In this document: piece by piece, positions 27,308-35,743 of the stretch
Layout: each line of letters starts with the position of its first letter
Position numbering within the stretch: the stretch's first letter is position 1
Assembly (NCBI GenBank): GCA_030637025.1
Contig: DAOVVV010000008.1
Location: 7,331-71,330 of the forward strand
DNA: 64,000 nt
Source of the DNA: JAGLHV01 sp023143305 [NCBI: Clostridia bacterium]
Lineage (GTDB): Bacteria > CBDUZB01 > JAGLHV01
Direction of reading: 5' to 3'
Translations under genes and position numbers: made by a program
Notes under the pieces: generated by a model
Seen by the model: the letters and a program-made list of their open reading frames with translations, nothing else
Database searches by the model: none
What the model was told of the DNA's origin: nothing

Positions 27308-27463
27308 GACAAAAACTTAATCTTTCTTCAATTGTCAAGAAAAAAAATGGCAATCTAAAAAAAACAAAGGGATTATGACTTGTTTTATCCATTAAAAAAT
27401 AGTAAAATAAATTGTATTAATTTAAAAATAAAAGCTTTTGATAAATTCTGGAAAGGGGAGATT

Positions 27464-29077
27464 ATGCAGAAATATTCTTTTGATGCTGTTATTTTTGACT
27501 TGGATGGTGTTGTTACTAAAACAGCCCTTCTACATTCTGAAGCATGGAAAGAAACTTTTGATCAATATTTACAACAAAGAAAAAACAAGAACAATAAACC
27601 TTTTCGCGAGTTTACCCATGAGGATGATTATCTTCCTTTTGTTGATGGTAAACCTAAATACGAGGGGGTTAAGAGTTTTTTTCAATCACGCGGAATTAAT
27701 ATTCCCTTTGGTGACCCCTCCGATACTGCCGATAAAAATACTATTTGTGGTGTTGGCAATAAAAAAAATATTCTTTTTAGACAATTACTTAAAAAAAGGG
27801 GAGCAGAGACTTATCCTAGTACCATTCAATTTATAAAAAATCTGAAGGAATCAGGCATCAGAGTAGGGGTTGCTTCGTCTTCGAGAAATTGTGAAACCAT
27901 TCTGGAATCCGTAGGTTTAGAAAAATTGTTCGAGACAAGAGTTGACGGGGTAGTTTCTGCACAACTTAAGCTTAAAGGTAAACCGGAAGGAGATATTTTT
28001 GTTAAAGCGTCACGTAATTTAAATGCCGTCCCATCCAAAACTGTTATAGTGGAAGATGCTATTTCAGGAATTCAGGCAGGAAGAAACGGAGGATTTGGAT
28101 TGGTTCTTGGTGTAGCAAGGAACAATAATGAATCTGAGCTTATTGAAAACGGGGCAGATATTGTAGTTAGCGATTTAGCAAAAATAAGCATGGAATATAT
28201 TGAAAAGTGGTTTCACCGCAAGCCGTTATCTTTACCTTCTTTTTTAGAAAGCAACAAAGAAACAATAAATAATTTATCCGAAAACAGAACGAATGGAAAA
28301 GATGTAATTATTAATTCCCACTATAATCACAATAATATATCCACCCTTTTTAACAAAAAAAAAGTTGTATTTCTGGATTATGACGGCACTTTGACTCCCA
28401 TTGTAGAACGGCCGGAACTGGCTGTTTTGTCATCGGAAATGAGAGCGGCGATAAAACATCTTGCTGAAAAATATACTGTTGCTATTGTTAGCGGAAGAAT
28501 GAGAGAAGATGTAGAAAAACTTGTTGGAATTAAGGGGATTTTTTATGCAGGAAGTCATGGTTTTGATATTATGGGCCCCGGTTTTTCTATGATGCATCCT
28601 AAAGTTAAAGAAATTATGCCGGTTATTTCGCAAATAATCAAACAGCTTTCTGAAAAATTGAGTGATATACAGGGGATATTAATTGAAGAAAAAAAATTTA
28701 GTGTAGCTGTTCACTATCGTCTTGTTGAGCAACAATATTTGCCTCGGATTAAAGAAATTATCGATGAGATTATTAAAGACCAAAATAAAATTTGTTTAAT
28801 GAGCGGGAAAAAAGTTTTTGAAATTTTACCTGATATTGATTGGGATAAAGGCAAGGCAGTACGATGGATTATAGACGCTTTAAAAGTTTCCTGGCAAGAT
28901 GTCTGTGTGGTCTACATCGGAGATGATGTTACCGATGAATATGCCTTTAGAACGCTCCGTACAAGAGGGTTTGGAATTTTAGTTTCTAACGAATCTAAAG
29001 AATCGGCTGCGGATTTTAGACTATCTTCAACAGAAGAAGTAAAAAAATTGTTTGAGAAGGTTGTTGCTCATGCCTGA
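27464..29077 (+). CDS. beta-phosphoglucomutase / trehalose-6-phosphate phosphatase fusion
   Basis: Two HAD phosphatase-fold modules are joined in 537 residues. The first (about 1-260) is beta-phosphoglucomutase-like: nucleophile motif VIFDLDGVVTKTA, then GVASSSRN and VVEDAISGIQAGRNGGFG. The second (about 295-537) is trehalose-6-phosphate phosphatase-like: VFLDYDGTLTPIVERPELA, VSGRMREDV and YIGDDVTDEYAF. It could convert beta-glucose-1-phosphate to glucose-6-phosphate and dephosphorylate trehalose-6-phosphate. I chose the ATG at 27464 after GAAAGGGGAG; the upstream TTG at 27380 gives a non-family tail. It overlaps the GH65 gene by 8 bp, supporting one trehalose route. Confidence 0.88.
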   Translation: MQKYSFDAVIFDLDGVVTKTALLHSEAWKETFDQYLQQRKNKNNKPFREFTHEDDYLPFVDGKPKYEGVKSFFQSRGINIPFGDPSDTADKNTICGVGNKKNILFRQLLKKRGAETYPSTIQFIKNLKESGIRVGVASSSRNCETILESVGLEKLFETRVDGVVSAQLKLKGKPEGDIFVKASRNLNAVPSKTVIVEDAISGIQAGRNGGFGLVLGVARNNNESELIENGADIVVSDLAKISMEYIEKWFHRKPLSLPSFLESNKETINNLSENRTNGKDVIINSHYNHNNISTLFNKKKVVFLDYDGTLTPIVERPELAVLSSEMRAAIKHLAEKYTVAIVSGRMREDVEKLVGIKGIFYAGSHGFDIMGPGFSMMHPKVKEIMPVISQIIKQLSEKLSDIQGILIEEKKFSVAVHYRLVEQQYLPRIKEIIDEIIKDQNKICLMSGKKVFEILPDIDWDKGKAVRWIIDALKVSWQDVCVVYIGDDVTDEYAFRTLRTRGFGILVSNESKESAADFRLSSTEEVKKLFEKVVAHA

Positions 29078-31922
29078 AAAAGCGAATGAGGATATTAATA
29101 AAACTTCTAATTGGAAATTATCTTATAACCAATTTCAACCGGTGCAGGAGGGACTAAGAGAATCGCTTTGTACTCTGGGGAATGGTTATTTAGGAACCAG
29201 GGGAGCTATTTATGAATCTCCTGCTTCCAGGGTACATTATCCGGGTACTTACATTGCCGGAGTTTATAACGAATTGCCTACAATTATTGCCGGGAGAAAA
29301 ACATTAAACGAAGATTTTGTTAATTGTCCTAATTGGTTGTTTTTAACTTTTAAAAATGAAAAAGGAAATTGGGTTTCTCTTTCCACCAGTAAAATTCTTT
29401 TTTATCATCAAGAACTTGATTTTCGCCGGGGAGTTCTTATAAGAAAGGTCCGGCTTCAGAATGATAATGGACAAATAACCACTATTGAAACAGAAAGGAT
29501 TGTCCATTTAGTATATCCGCATTGTGTTGCAATTAAATATACCGTTATTCCTGAAAATTATGAAGGTTTCATAACAATAAAATCAGCACTTGATGGAACA
29601 GTACAAAATACCGGTGTTCCTAGATATAGACAATTAAACTCTAAACATCTGATGCCTTCTTCCCTGGGAAGCTTTGATAATAACGGGGTTTATCTGGCAA
29701 TGAAAACGACCCAATCCAATATTAAAATTTGCCAGGCAGCAAAAGTGCTGATATCTATTAACGGCAAAAAAATTAAATCAGTAAATAAAGTTTCGACTAA
29801 AAAGAAAGAAAAAATTGAGCAGGAATTTAAAGTATTTGTGCGTCAACAACAACGCTGTGAGATTGAAAAAATCGTTACTATTTATACCTCTAAAGATAAA
29901 GATATTAGTAATCCGCTTTCTTCCGCTATTAATTCAGTAAAAAAACATCCCGGATTTGATGTGCTTTTTAAAACTCATCAATCTGCGTGGAAAGATTTAT
30001 GGAAAAAATTTGATATTCAAATTAACGGTGATGCTTTTTCCCAAAAAGTACTAAGACTGCATATTTTCCATTTATTGCAAACAGCCTCTATTCATAATAC
30101 TAAGATTGATGCCGGACTTCCAGCCAGAGGATTACATGGAGAAGCTTATCGCGGGCATATTTTTTGGGATGAACTTTTTGTTATGTCTTTTTTTGATTTC
30201 CATAGTCCGGAAATATCAAAAGCATTGCTTTTATATAGATACCAGCGTCTTATACCTGCCAGAAAATCTGCGAAAAAAAGCGGATATAAGGGAGCAATGT
30301 TTCCCTGGCAGAGCGGTTCTGACGGCAAGGAAAAAACTCAGTTTATTCATTTGAATCCAATGTCAGGTAAATGGGGGCCCGATCATACTTATGTGCAAAG
30401 GCATGTTTCCTTTGCTATTGCTTATAATGTATGGCAATATTGGAAAAAATCTAACGACCTGGATTTTCTTGTAAATTACGGGGCTGAAATAATACTGTCA
30501 ATTGCTCAATTCGGAGCCAGTCTTGCCCAATATGACGTTGAAGATAGTAGATATCATACCCATGACCTTATGGGCCCCGATGAATTTCACGAAAAAGTTT
30601 CTAATTCACAAAAGCCCGGATTTAAAGATAATGCTTATACTAATTTGTTAATTGTGTGGACATTACTTAAAGCAAAAGAAGTTATTGCTATTTTACCTCC
30701 ACAGCATCGAACCAAGATAATTAAGAAATTAAAACTTGATCAAACTGAATTACTGCGATGGAAAGATATTACCCGTAAGATGAAGATATCTATCAATAAT
30801 GAAGGCATTATTGGCCAGTTTGACGGATATTTTAAATTAAAAGAATTAAATTGGGATGCTTACAGAAGAAAATATGATAAAATCGAACGTATGGATAGAA
30901 TTTTAAAAGCGGAAGGAAAATCACCGAACGATTATAAAGCAGCCAAGCAAGCAGATGTTTTGATGCTCTTTTACTTATTTCCTTTATTTGAAATAAAAGA
31001 TTTGTTTCATCGGTTAGGATATAGGTTTGATCGGTACGTTTTGAAAAGAAATTATGAATATTATATAAAAAGAACTTCACATGGCTCAAGTTTGAGTAAA
31101 GTTGTTCACTGTTACATTTCTTATTTATTAGGAAAGTCAAAAGAAGGATGGCAGTGGTTTTCCAGTGTTCTCAAATCAGATATTTATGATGTTCAGGGAG
31201 GAACAACTGTTGAGGGTATTCATACCGGCATAATGGGTGGTTCCATTGATATGGTGGTAAGAGGATTCGCCGGAGTATATATGGGGGAGCAGATAATTAA
31301 TATTACTCCTAATCTTCCTCCTCATTGGCAAAGTCTCAGGCTTAAATTTTGTTATAGGAGAAATTGGTTTTCTTTATTTATAACTAAAGAACAAATTACT
31401 ATTTCTATAGCCGGATCCAAATCCAAAGAATTTGCTGTTCCCGTTAAAATCCATGGAAAATTATATCATTTCTTTTTTGGAAAAAAATATAGTATTTCTC
31501 TTGAAAAAAATATTAAGGGGAAAGGGAATTCGAAAATGATACAAAAAAGGATATTAATTGTTGACGGAAATATTACTCAAACGGAAATACTAAAAACAAG
31601 ATTACAAGCTATGGGTTATTTAATAGATTGTGCCCACACGGGTAAAGAAGCTTTGGATGTTTTAGAAACCAAATGGGTAGATTTAATTATATCTGCTATT
31701 ATTTTTCAAGGAGGAATGAACGGTTTTCAATTTTTTAAAGAAGTAAAAAAGAGGAAACGGCTTTCAAAAATACCTATTGCTATGCAAAGCAGTAAAGCTG
31801 CAATGAAAAAAATATTTGAGATAATGGGAGTAGATATCTTTTTTGTTAAACCGTATTCTGTAGATTTATTTTTGAACGAAGTAAAAAATATTTTAAATAA
31901 AGAAGATATTTGTTCTCAGTAG
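29070..31922 (+). CDS. GH65 disaccharide phosphorylase with C-terminal degenerate receiver domain
   Basis: The first 820 or so residues are a GH65 phosphorylase (trehalose, kojibiose or maltose type): N-terminal ETLGNG-like motif CTLGNGYLGTRGA, catalytic acid Glu505 in LMGPDEFHE, DNAYTN, and VQGGTTVEGIHTGIMGG. Its reaction is phosphorolysis to beta-glucose-1-phosphate plus a sugar, matching the upstream mutase. The last 128 residues are a receiver-like fold (IQKRILIVDGN...FFVKPYS) joined without a stop. Its phosphate-accepting Asp position is Ala (IISAIIF) and the acidic pair is weakened, so it cannot be phosphorylated normally. An in-frame ATG at 31536 after AAAGGG could also start it separately. 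Confidence 0.88.
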   Translation: MPEKANEDINKTSNWKLSYNQFQPVQEGLRESLCTLGNGYLGTRGAIYESPASRVHYPGTYIAGVYNELPTIIAGRKTLNEDFVNCPNWLFLTFKNEKGNWVSLSTSKILFYHQELDFRRGVLIRKVRLQNDNGQITTIETERIVHLVYPHCVAIKYTVIPENYEGFITIKSALDGTVQNTGVPRYRQLNSKHLMPSSLGSFDNNGVYLAMKTTQSNIKICQAAKVLISINGKKIKSVNKVSTKKKEKIEQEFKVFVRQQQRCEIEKIVTIYTSKDKDISNPLSSAINSVKKHPGFDVLFKTHQSAWKDLWKKFDIQINGDAFSQKVLRLHIFHLLQTASIHNTKIDAGLPARGLHGEAYRGHIFWDELFVMSFFDFHSPEISKALLLYRYQRLIPARKSAKKSGYKGAMFPWQSGSDGKEKTQFIHLNPMSGKWGPDHTYVQRHVSFAIAYNVWQYWKKSNDLDFLVNYGAEIILSIAQFGASLAQYDVEDSRYHTHDLMGPDEFHEKVSNSQKPGFKDNAYTNLLIVWTLLKAKEVIAILPPQHRTKIIKKLKLDQTELLRWKDITRKMKISINNEGIIGQFDGYFKLKELNWDAYRRKYDKIERMDRILKAEGKSPNDYKAAKQADVLMLFYLFPLFEIKDLFHRLGYRFDRYVLKRNYEYYIKRTSHGSSLSKVVHCYISYLLGKSKEGWQWFSSVLKSDIYDVQGGTTVEGIHTGIMGGSIDMVVRGFAGVYMGEQIINITPNLPPHWQSLRLKFCYRRNWFSLFITKEQITISIAGSKSKEFAVPVKIHGKLYHFFFGKKYSISLEKNIKGKGNSKMIQKRILIVDGNITQTEILKTRLQAMGYLIDCAHTGKEALDVLETKWVDLIISAIIFQGGMNGFQFFKEVKKRKRLSKIPIAMQSSKAAMKKIFEIMGVDIFFVKPYSVDLFLNEVKNILNKEDICSQ

Positions 31923-31973
31923 AATAAAAATATCTTAAAACAGAATAATTTTTTTCTAAAGGAGGTTTTTAAA

Positions 31974-32450
31974 ATGATAAAAAGCACAAAATTCAGATTA
32001 AAAGATTTAACCAAGAAATTAAAAGCAATTAAAGCAGAAGATATTATGACTAAAAAAGTTATTACCACGACGGAAAGCACAACTTTAGCCGATATTGCTG
32101 AAATAATGATTAAAGAAAAAATAAACGGGATACCGGTAATAGGAAAAAAAGGTAAAATAATCGGGTTAATTACTAATACTGATCTTTTTCTGGTGATGGA
32201 TATGATAAAGTCAGGAGAGGTTATAAAAAACGGAATGGAACCGATTTCTAATCCAACGGTAAAATTTGCTATGTCCACCGAAGTTATTAAGATAAAAAAA
32301 GACACAACCCTGGATGAAATTCTTACCTTAATGAAATACAAAAATGCACATACTTTTCCTGTTTTTGAAGGAAGTAAAATGGTTGGAGTAATTGGAAGAC
32401 GCGATGTTTTTAAAAACTTTTACGCTATAGAAAAAGATTTGTATCTATAA
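31974..32450 (+). CDS. two-CBS-domain protein
   Basis: The 158-residue protein is built of two CBS domains. The first begins AEDIMTKKVITTTESTTLADIAEIMIKE with the closing IGLITNTDLF. The second is FAMSTEVIKIKKDTTLDEILTLM, closing VGVIGRRDVFKNF. CBS pairs bind adenine nucleotides and act as energy or redox sensors. No effector domain is attached. A strong AAAGGAGG site precedes the ATG. It lies 6 bp before the frame of the protease gene, so the two are probably co-transcribed. Confidence 0.85.
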   Translation: MIKSTKFRLKDLTKKLKAIKAEDIMTKKVITTTESTTLADIAEIMIKEKINGIPVIGKKGKIIGLITNTDLFLVMDMIKSGEVIKNGMEPISNPTVKFAMSTEVIKIKKDTTLDEILTLMKYKNAHTFPVFEGSKMVGVIGRRDVFKNFYAIEKDLYL

Positions 32451-32498
32451 AAAAACATGGTAAATCAATTCAATAAATTTAAGTTTACGGGGAAAAAA

Positions 32499-33965
32499 AT
32501 GAAAATTTCAGTAAAAATAATATTGTCAATGATTTTATGCTGCCTGGCTACTGTTAATGTACAGGCCAAAACTAATATAAAAGAAGCTATCGTAAAAATA
32601 TATACTGTTTGCAACCGATATAATTATTATGAACCATGGCAAATGCGCGGTCAAAGAAGAGGAACGGGTTCAGGGTGCATAATTAATGGCAACAGAATAT
32701 TAACTAATGCTCATGTAATTGCGGACCAAACCTTTATCCAGGTAAAACGGGCCGGACAATCAAAGAAATATACAGCAGAAGTAGAAATTGTAGCTCACGA
32801 ATGTGACCTTGCTATTTTGAAGGTTAAAGACGATTCATTTTTTACAGGGGTTAAACCGTTGCAGATTGGGAAATTAGCAGAAGTGAGAGATAAAGTTGCT
32901 GTTTATGGTTTTCCGGTAGGTGGTGATGAATTGTGTATTACCGAAGGGGTAGTTTCTCGCATAGAACATCAGGCATATACTCATAGTAAGGCCCATTTAT
33001 TAACCTGTCAAATTGATGCTACCATTAATCCCGGGAATAGCGGGGGACCTGTAGTCAAAAATAATAAAATAGTTGGAATAGCCTTTCAAGCAGGTGCAGG
33101 TGAAAATATTGGATATATGGTTTCTGTGCCGGTTATTAATCATTTTTTACAGGACATAAAAAATAATAAGTACGATGGAATCCCTGATATTGGTATTTCC
33201 TGTCAAAAAATGGAAAATTATGCCCTCAGAAAAAAATATAATATGAACTCTAAACAAACAGGATTGTTGATAAATAAAATTTATCCCGGCTCTTCTGCCG
33301 AGGGAAGATTAAAATCCGAAGATATAATCCTTGCTGTAGACAATAAAAATGTCGAAAATGACGGAACAATAGAATTCCGAGAAAATGAAAGAACATTTTT
33401 TATATATGTAATTCAAAATAAATATATCAATGATACTGTTAATTTTAATATTCTAAGAGAGAGTAAAATTATTAATGTAAAAATAAAATTGACCACCCCG
33501 GTAAATTTTTGGCGGTTAGTTCCGCATCAACAGTATGATATTGCTCCGACTTATTATATTTTAGGCGGATTGGTGTTTGAACCTTTAACTCTGGATTTTT
33601 TAAATGAATGGGGTGGAGATTGGAATAATGATGCCCTTAAGAATTTAATCAACTATTATTATTCCGGAGAAATATTATCCGAGCGAAAAGAAATAGTCAT
33701 ACTGGTGCAGGTTTTAGCCGATGAAATTAATACAGGCTATCATGATTGGAAATATAATGTAATTTCTTATGTTAATGGCCAAAAGGTAAGCATCATAAGT
33801 GATTTGGTGACCGCGATTGAAAAACATAAAGGAAAATATCATACAATAGTAGATGAACGCGGATATAAAATAGTTTTAGATAAAAATGAAGTTGATAAGA
33901 ACAATCAAAGAATTTTAAAAAAATATAAAATTAATTTTGACCGTTCGGAAGATTTAAAAAAATGA
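32499..33965 (+). CDS. Deg/HtrA-type secreted serine protease
   Basis: The 488-residue protein starts with a Sec signal peptide (MKISVKIILSMILCCLATVN, cleavage near VQA). The trypsin-like domain has the triad His in TNAHVIA, Asp in HECDLAILKV and Ser in INPGNSGGPV. A PDZ-like domain follows with GLLINKIYPGSSAEGRLKSEDIILAV. The remaining C-terminal part, about 150 residues, resembles the extended Deg9-type ending and may be a second PDZ. It acts in the periplasm or outside. I chose the ATG at 32499 because the signal peptide then starts correctly; an in-frame ATG at 32457 adds 14 residues without a site. Confidence 0.88.
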   Translation: MKISVKIILSMILCCLATVNVQAKTNIKEAIVKIYTVCNRYNYYEPWQMRGQRRGTGSGCIINGNRILTNAHVIADQTFIQVKRAGQSKKYTAEVEIVAHECDLAILKVKDDSFFTGVKPLQIGKLAEVRDKVAVYGFPVGGDELCITEGVVSRIEHQAYTHSKAHLLTCQIDATINPGNSGGPVVKNNKIVGIAFQAGAGENIGYMVSVPVINHFLQDIKNNKYDGIPDIGISCQKMENYALRKKYNMNSKQTGLLINKIYPGSSAEGRLKSEDIILAVDNKNVENDGTIEFRENERTFFIYVIQNKYINDTVNFNILRESKIINVKIKLTTPVNFWRLVPHQQYDIAPTYYILGGLVFEPLTLDFLNEWGGDWNNDALKNLINYYYSGEILSERKEIVILVQVLADEINTGYHDWKYNVISYVNGQKVSIISDLVTAIEKHKGKYHTIVDERGYKIVLDKNEVDKNNQRILKKYKINFDRSEDLKK

Positions 33966-33969
33966 ATAG

Positions 33970-34197
33970 AGTTCTGCAAAATAACGCATTCTGTCATGCG
34001 GAATCTGTAATGTGTTTAAAATATCAATAGATTTCTGCTTTCCAGACTGTGTCGCAATCCCTTTTTTGGTAGTAGCAGGCTTTAGCCTGCGGCTACCACA
34101 TGAAAATATGAGTTATGACACAGTCTGTTCGCAGGAATGACTTGCCTTATCCGCCAGTCTTTAAGGCGGAGCGGGCAGGCAAACTACTTCGCAGAAA
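33970..34197 (+). mobile_element. element A copy 3 with element B inserted
   Basis: The left end AGTTCTGCAAAATA (33970) and a decayed right end CTACTTCGCAGAA (34184-34196) frame element A. Its P palindrome is interrupted at the centre by a complete 85-bp element B (34043-34127). After the right P half a CCGCCAGTCTTTAAGGCGG hairpin is present. The next start codon at 34231 follows AAAAGGAGG. Confidence 0.65.
34043..34127. mobile_element. element B, complete 85-bp copy with TTC target duplication
   Basis: The ends CAGACTGTGTC (34043-34053) and GACACAGTCTG (34117-34127) are perfect 11-bp inverted repeats. The interior is a nested hairpin of GGTAG/CTACC and GCAGGCTTTAGCCTGC. TTC occurs at 34040-34042 and again at 34128-34130; removing the unit and one TTC restores the standard P palindrome of element A. 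Confidence 0.75.
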
Positions 34198-34230
34198 GAT
34201 TAAAAAATAAACTAAAAGGAGGAAATTAGT

Positions 34231-34407
34231 ATGACAAAACCTGTAAGTGATTTGATTAAAGCAGTATTTAGAGTTCTGGCTTTTTTGGGCCTATATTTTT
34301 TAATAGCCGGTACATTGCTAAATACACTGGCTCTAATTTTAATCGGAGGAGTATTAATGACTGCAGGAGCAGTCCTCGGTTGGATGAATGAAAAAATAGA
34401 AAAATAG
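34231..34407 (+). CDS. small two-helix membrane protein (58 aa)
   Basis: An ATG with a strong AAAAGGAGG site 9 bp upstream opens a 58-codon frame. The product has two hydrophobic segments, about 13-30 and 32-50, joined by a short turn (GTLLN), with a charged C-terminal tail NEKIEK. No family was recognised. It follows element A directly. Confidence 0.65.
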   Translation: MTKPVSDLIKAVFRVLAFLGLYFLIAGTLLNTLALILIGGVLMTAGAVLGWMNEKIEK

Positions 34408-34517
34408 GAACTAATTTCCTGGAATGATTAAATTTATTTATATAAGTCGGAATATAAAAAATTGGGATGTAAATGCCAGGAAATAATTGTGTATTGTCAA
34501 CACTGCCCGGAGTGTGA

Positions 34518-34604
34518 CCGATAGTAGATCATTGGCAAAATTGGGTTTTAAAAGGGTTAAAACCTGGTGGTAAAATTATTACCTGGAAAAAAGTAGGTCT
34601 TTAA
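34518..34604 (+). pseudogene. possible methyltransferase C-terminal remnant
   Basis: A 28-codon open stretch without a start reads PIVDHWQNWVLKGLKPGGKI and ends KKVGL-stop. The LKPGGKII run resembles the post-motif III strand of class I methyltransferases. An upstream in-frame TGA cuts it off. It may be chance. Confidence 0.2.
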
Positions 34605-34644
34605 GTCATATCCGGAGGAAAGCAAGATTAGAGAAGAACAAATT

Positions 34645-35289
34645 ATGCTTGAGAAAACGGCAACAATTCGATTCGTTTTTTACAGATATGACTTAAACAC
34701 AAATTATGATAAAAATTTGTTTTGTCCTTTTGAAATATTTATCGATGATAAACTGGTTCTTGATAAAACCCTGGGTTGTACGATAAAACCCGGTTCTGAT
34801 CCGATAATAAATGTAACTACAGGAACAGAACACACTTTAACTGTAAAGTTAAAAGAAACGGATGTTGTTAAAAAAATTAAAAGGGTGTTCAATAAGAACG
34901 CTACCTTAGTAATATTCTACGATTTAAATGCTAAGGATTTAGTAATCAAGATTATCCCAGATAAAGTAAAAATTAAAATTGATTTTTCAAATGAAATATG
35001 TTTTCAATTCGAAGATTCTATTAAAATATTTCTTGATAATGAATTAGTTTTTGACAAAATTTCATTAAATAAAAATCAAAATAATAAAATACAGGAGCAC
35101 AGTTCTCAGCCGGTATTGATATTAGAATTAAAACAAGGGGAGCACTGTATAGCTGTAAAATCAAAAAAAAATAAAATCACTAAAAAAATAAAAAGAATTT
35201 TTCATAGAAACGGAACTCTATATATTTCTTATGCGGAAAAAGATACTAAAAGCGGCAAAAAACAATTGATAGTTGATTTTAATTATTAA
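34645..35289 (+). CDS. unknown protein with internal duplication
   Basis: No family was recognised in this 214-residue protein. It consists of two similar halves of about 100 residues. FEIFIDDKLVLDKTL, TLTVKLKETDVVKKIKRVF and NATLVIFYDL in the first correspond to IKIFLDNELVFDKIS, CIAVKSKKNKITKKIKRIF and NGTLYISYAE in the second. The strand-rich pattern suggests paired beta-sandwich domains. No signal peptide is seen. The start is uncertain: GGAGG at 34614-34618 is 26 bp from the ATG at 34645 but only 8 bp from an in-frame ATT at 34627. Confidence 0.6.
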   Translation: MLEKTATIRFVFYRYDLNTNYDKNLFCPFEIFIDDKLVLDKTLGCTIKPGSDPIINVTTGTEHTLTVKLKETDVVKKIKRVFNKNATLVIFYDLNAKDLVIKIIPDKVKIKIDFSNEICFQFEDSIKIFLDNELVFDKISLNKNQNNKIQEHSSQPVLILELKQGEHCIAVKSKKNKITKKIKRIFHRNGTLYISYAEKDTKSGKKQLIVDFNY

Positions 35290-35304
35290 AAGGAAAACAT
35301 AAAA

Positions 35305-35721
35305 ATGCAGGTAAAAAAAGGCAGATTGTTTATGGGAAGATTTAAATCAAAAGTAGATCTTTTAGCTTCTTTAACTGAATTTTGTAAAGAAAAAAATATA
35401 AAATTAGGCACATTTTCCGTTATCGGAGCTTTAACTCAAGTAAAATTAGGATATTATGATCAGGACAATAAAAAATATACCGGGTGTGTAAGTTTAAATA
35501 AAAAATTGGAAATAACCACCTGTGTAGGCAACATATCCTTAAAAGATTCGGAAATTTTTGTTCATGCCCACATAACCTTAGCTGACCATCAGGGACAATG
35601 TTACGGAGGACATCTTATGCCTGAATCGGTTGTGTTTGCTGCTGAATATTATATTCAGGAACTTATCGGCGGCAAATTAGAAAGAAAAAATGACTCGGAA
35701 ACAGGGCTGAGTTTATGGTAA
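35305..35721 (+). CDS. PPC/DUF296 domain protein
   Basis: The 138-residue protein matches the PPC (DUF296) family by IKLGTFSVIGALTQVKLGYYD, VHAHITLADHQGQCYGGHL and the end GGKLERKNDSETGLSLW. The three-histidine metal-site region of the family (HAH and GGH) is kept. Bacterial members form trimers; DNA binding shown in plants is attached to AT-hooks, which are missing here. The role is unknown. It starts 15 bp after the unknown gene, so the pair may be one operon. Confidence 0.82.
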   Translation: MQVKKGRLFMGRFKSKVDLLASLTEFCKEKNIKLGTFSVIGALTQVKLGYYDQDNKKYTGCVSLNKKLEITTCVGNISLKDSEIFVHAHITLADHQGQCYGGHLMPESVVFAAEYYIQELIGGKLERKNDSETGLSLW

Positions 35722-35743
35722 ACTATAAAAAGCAGAGGGTGAA

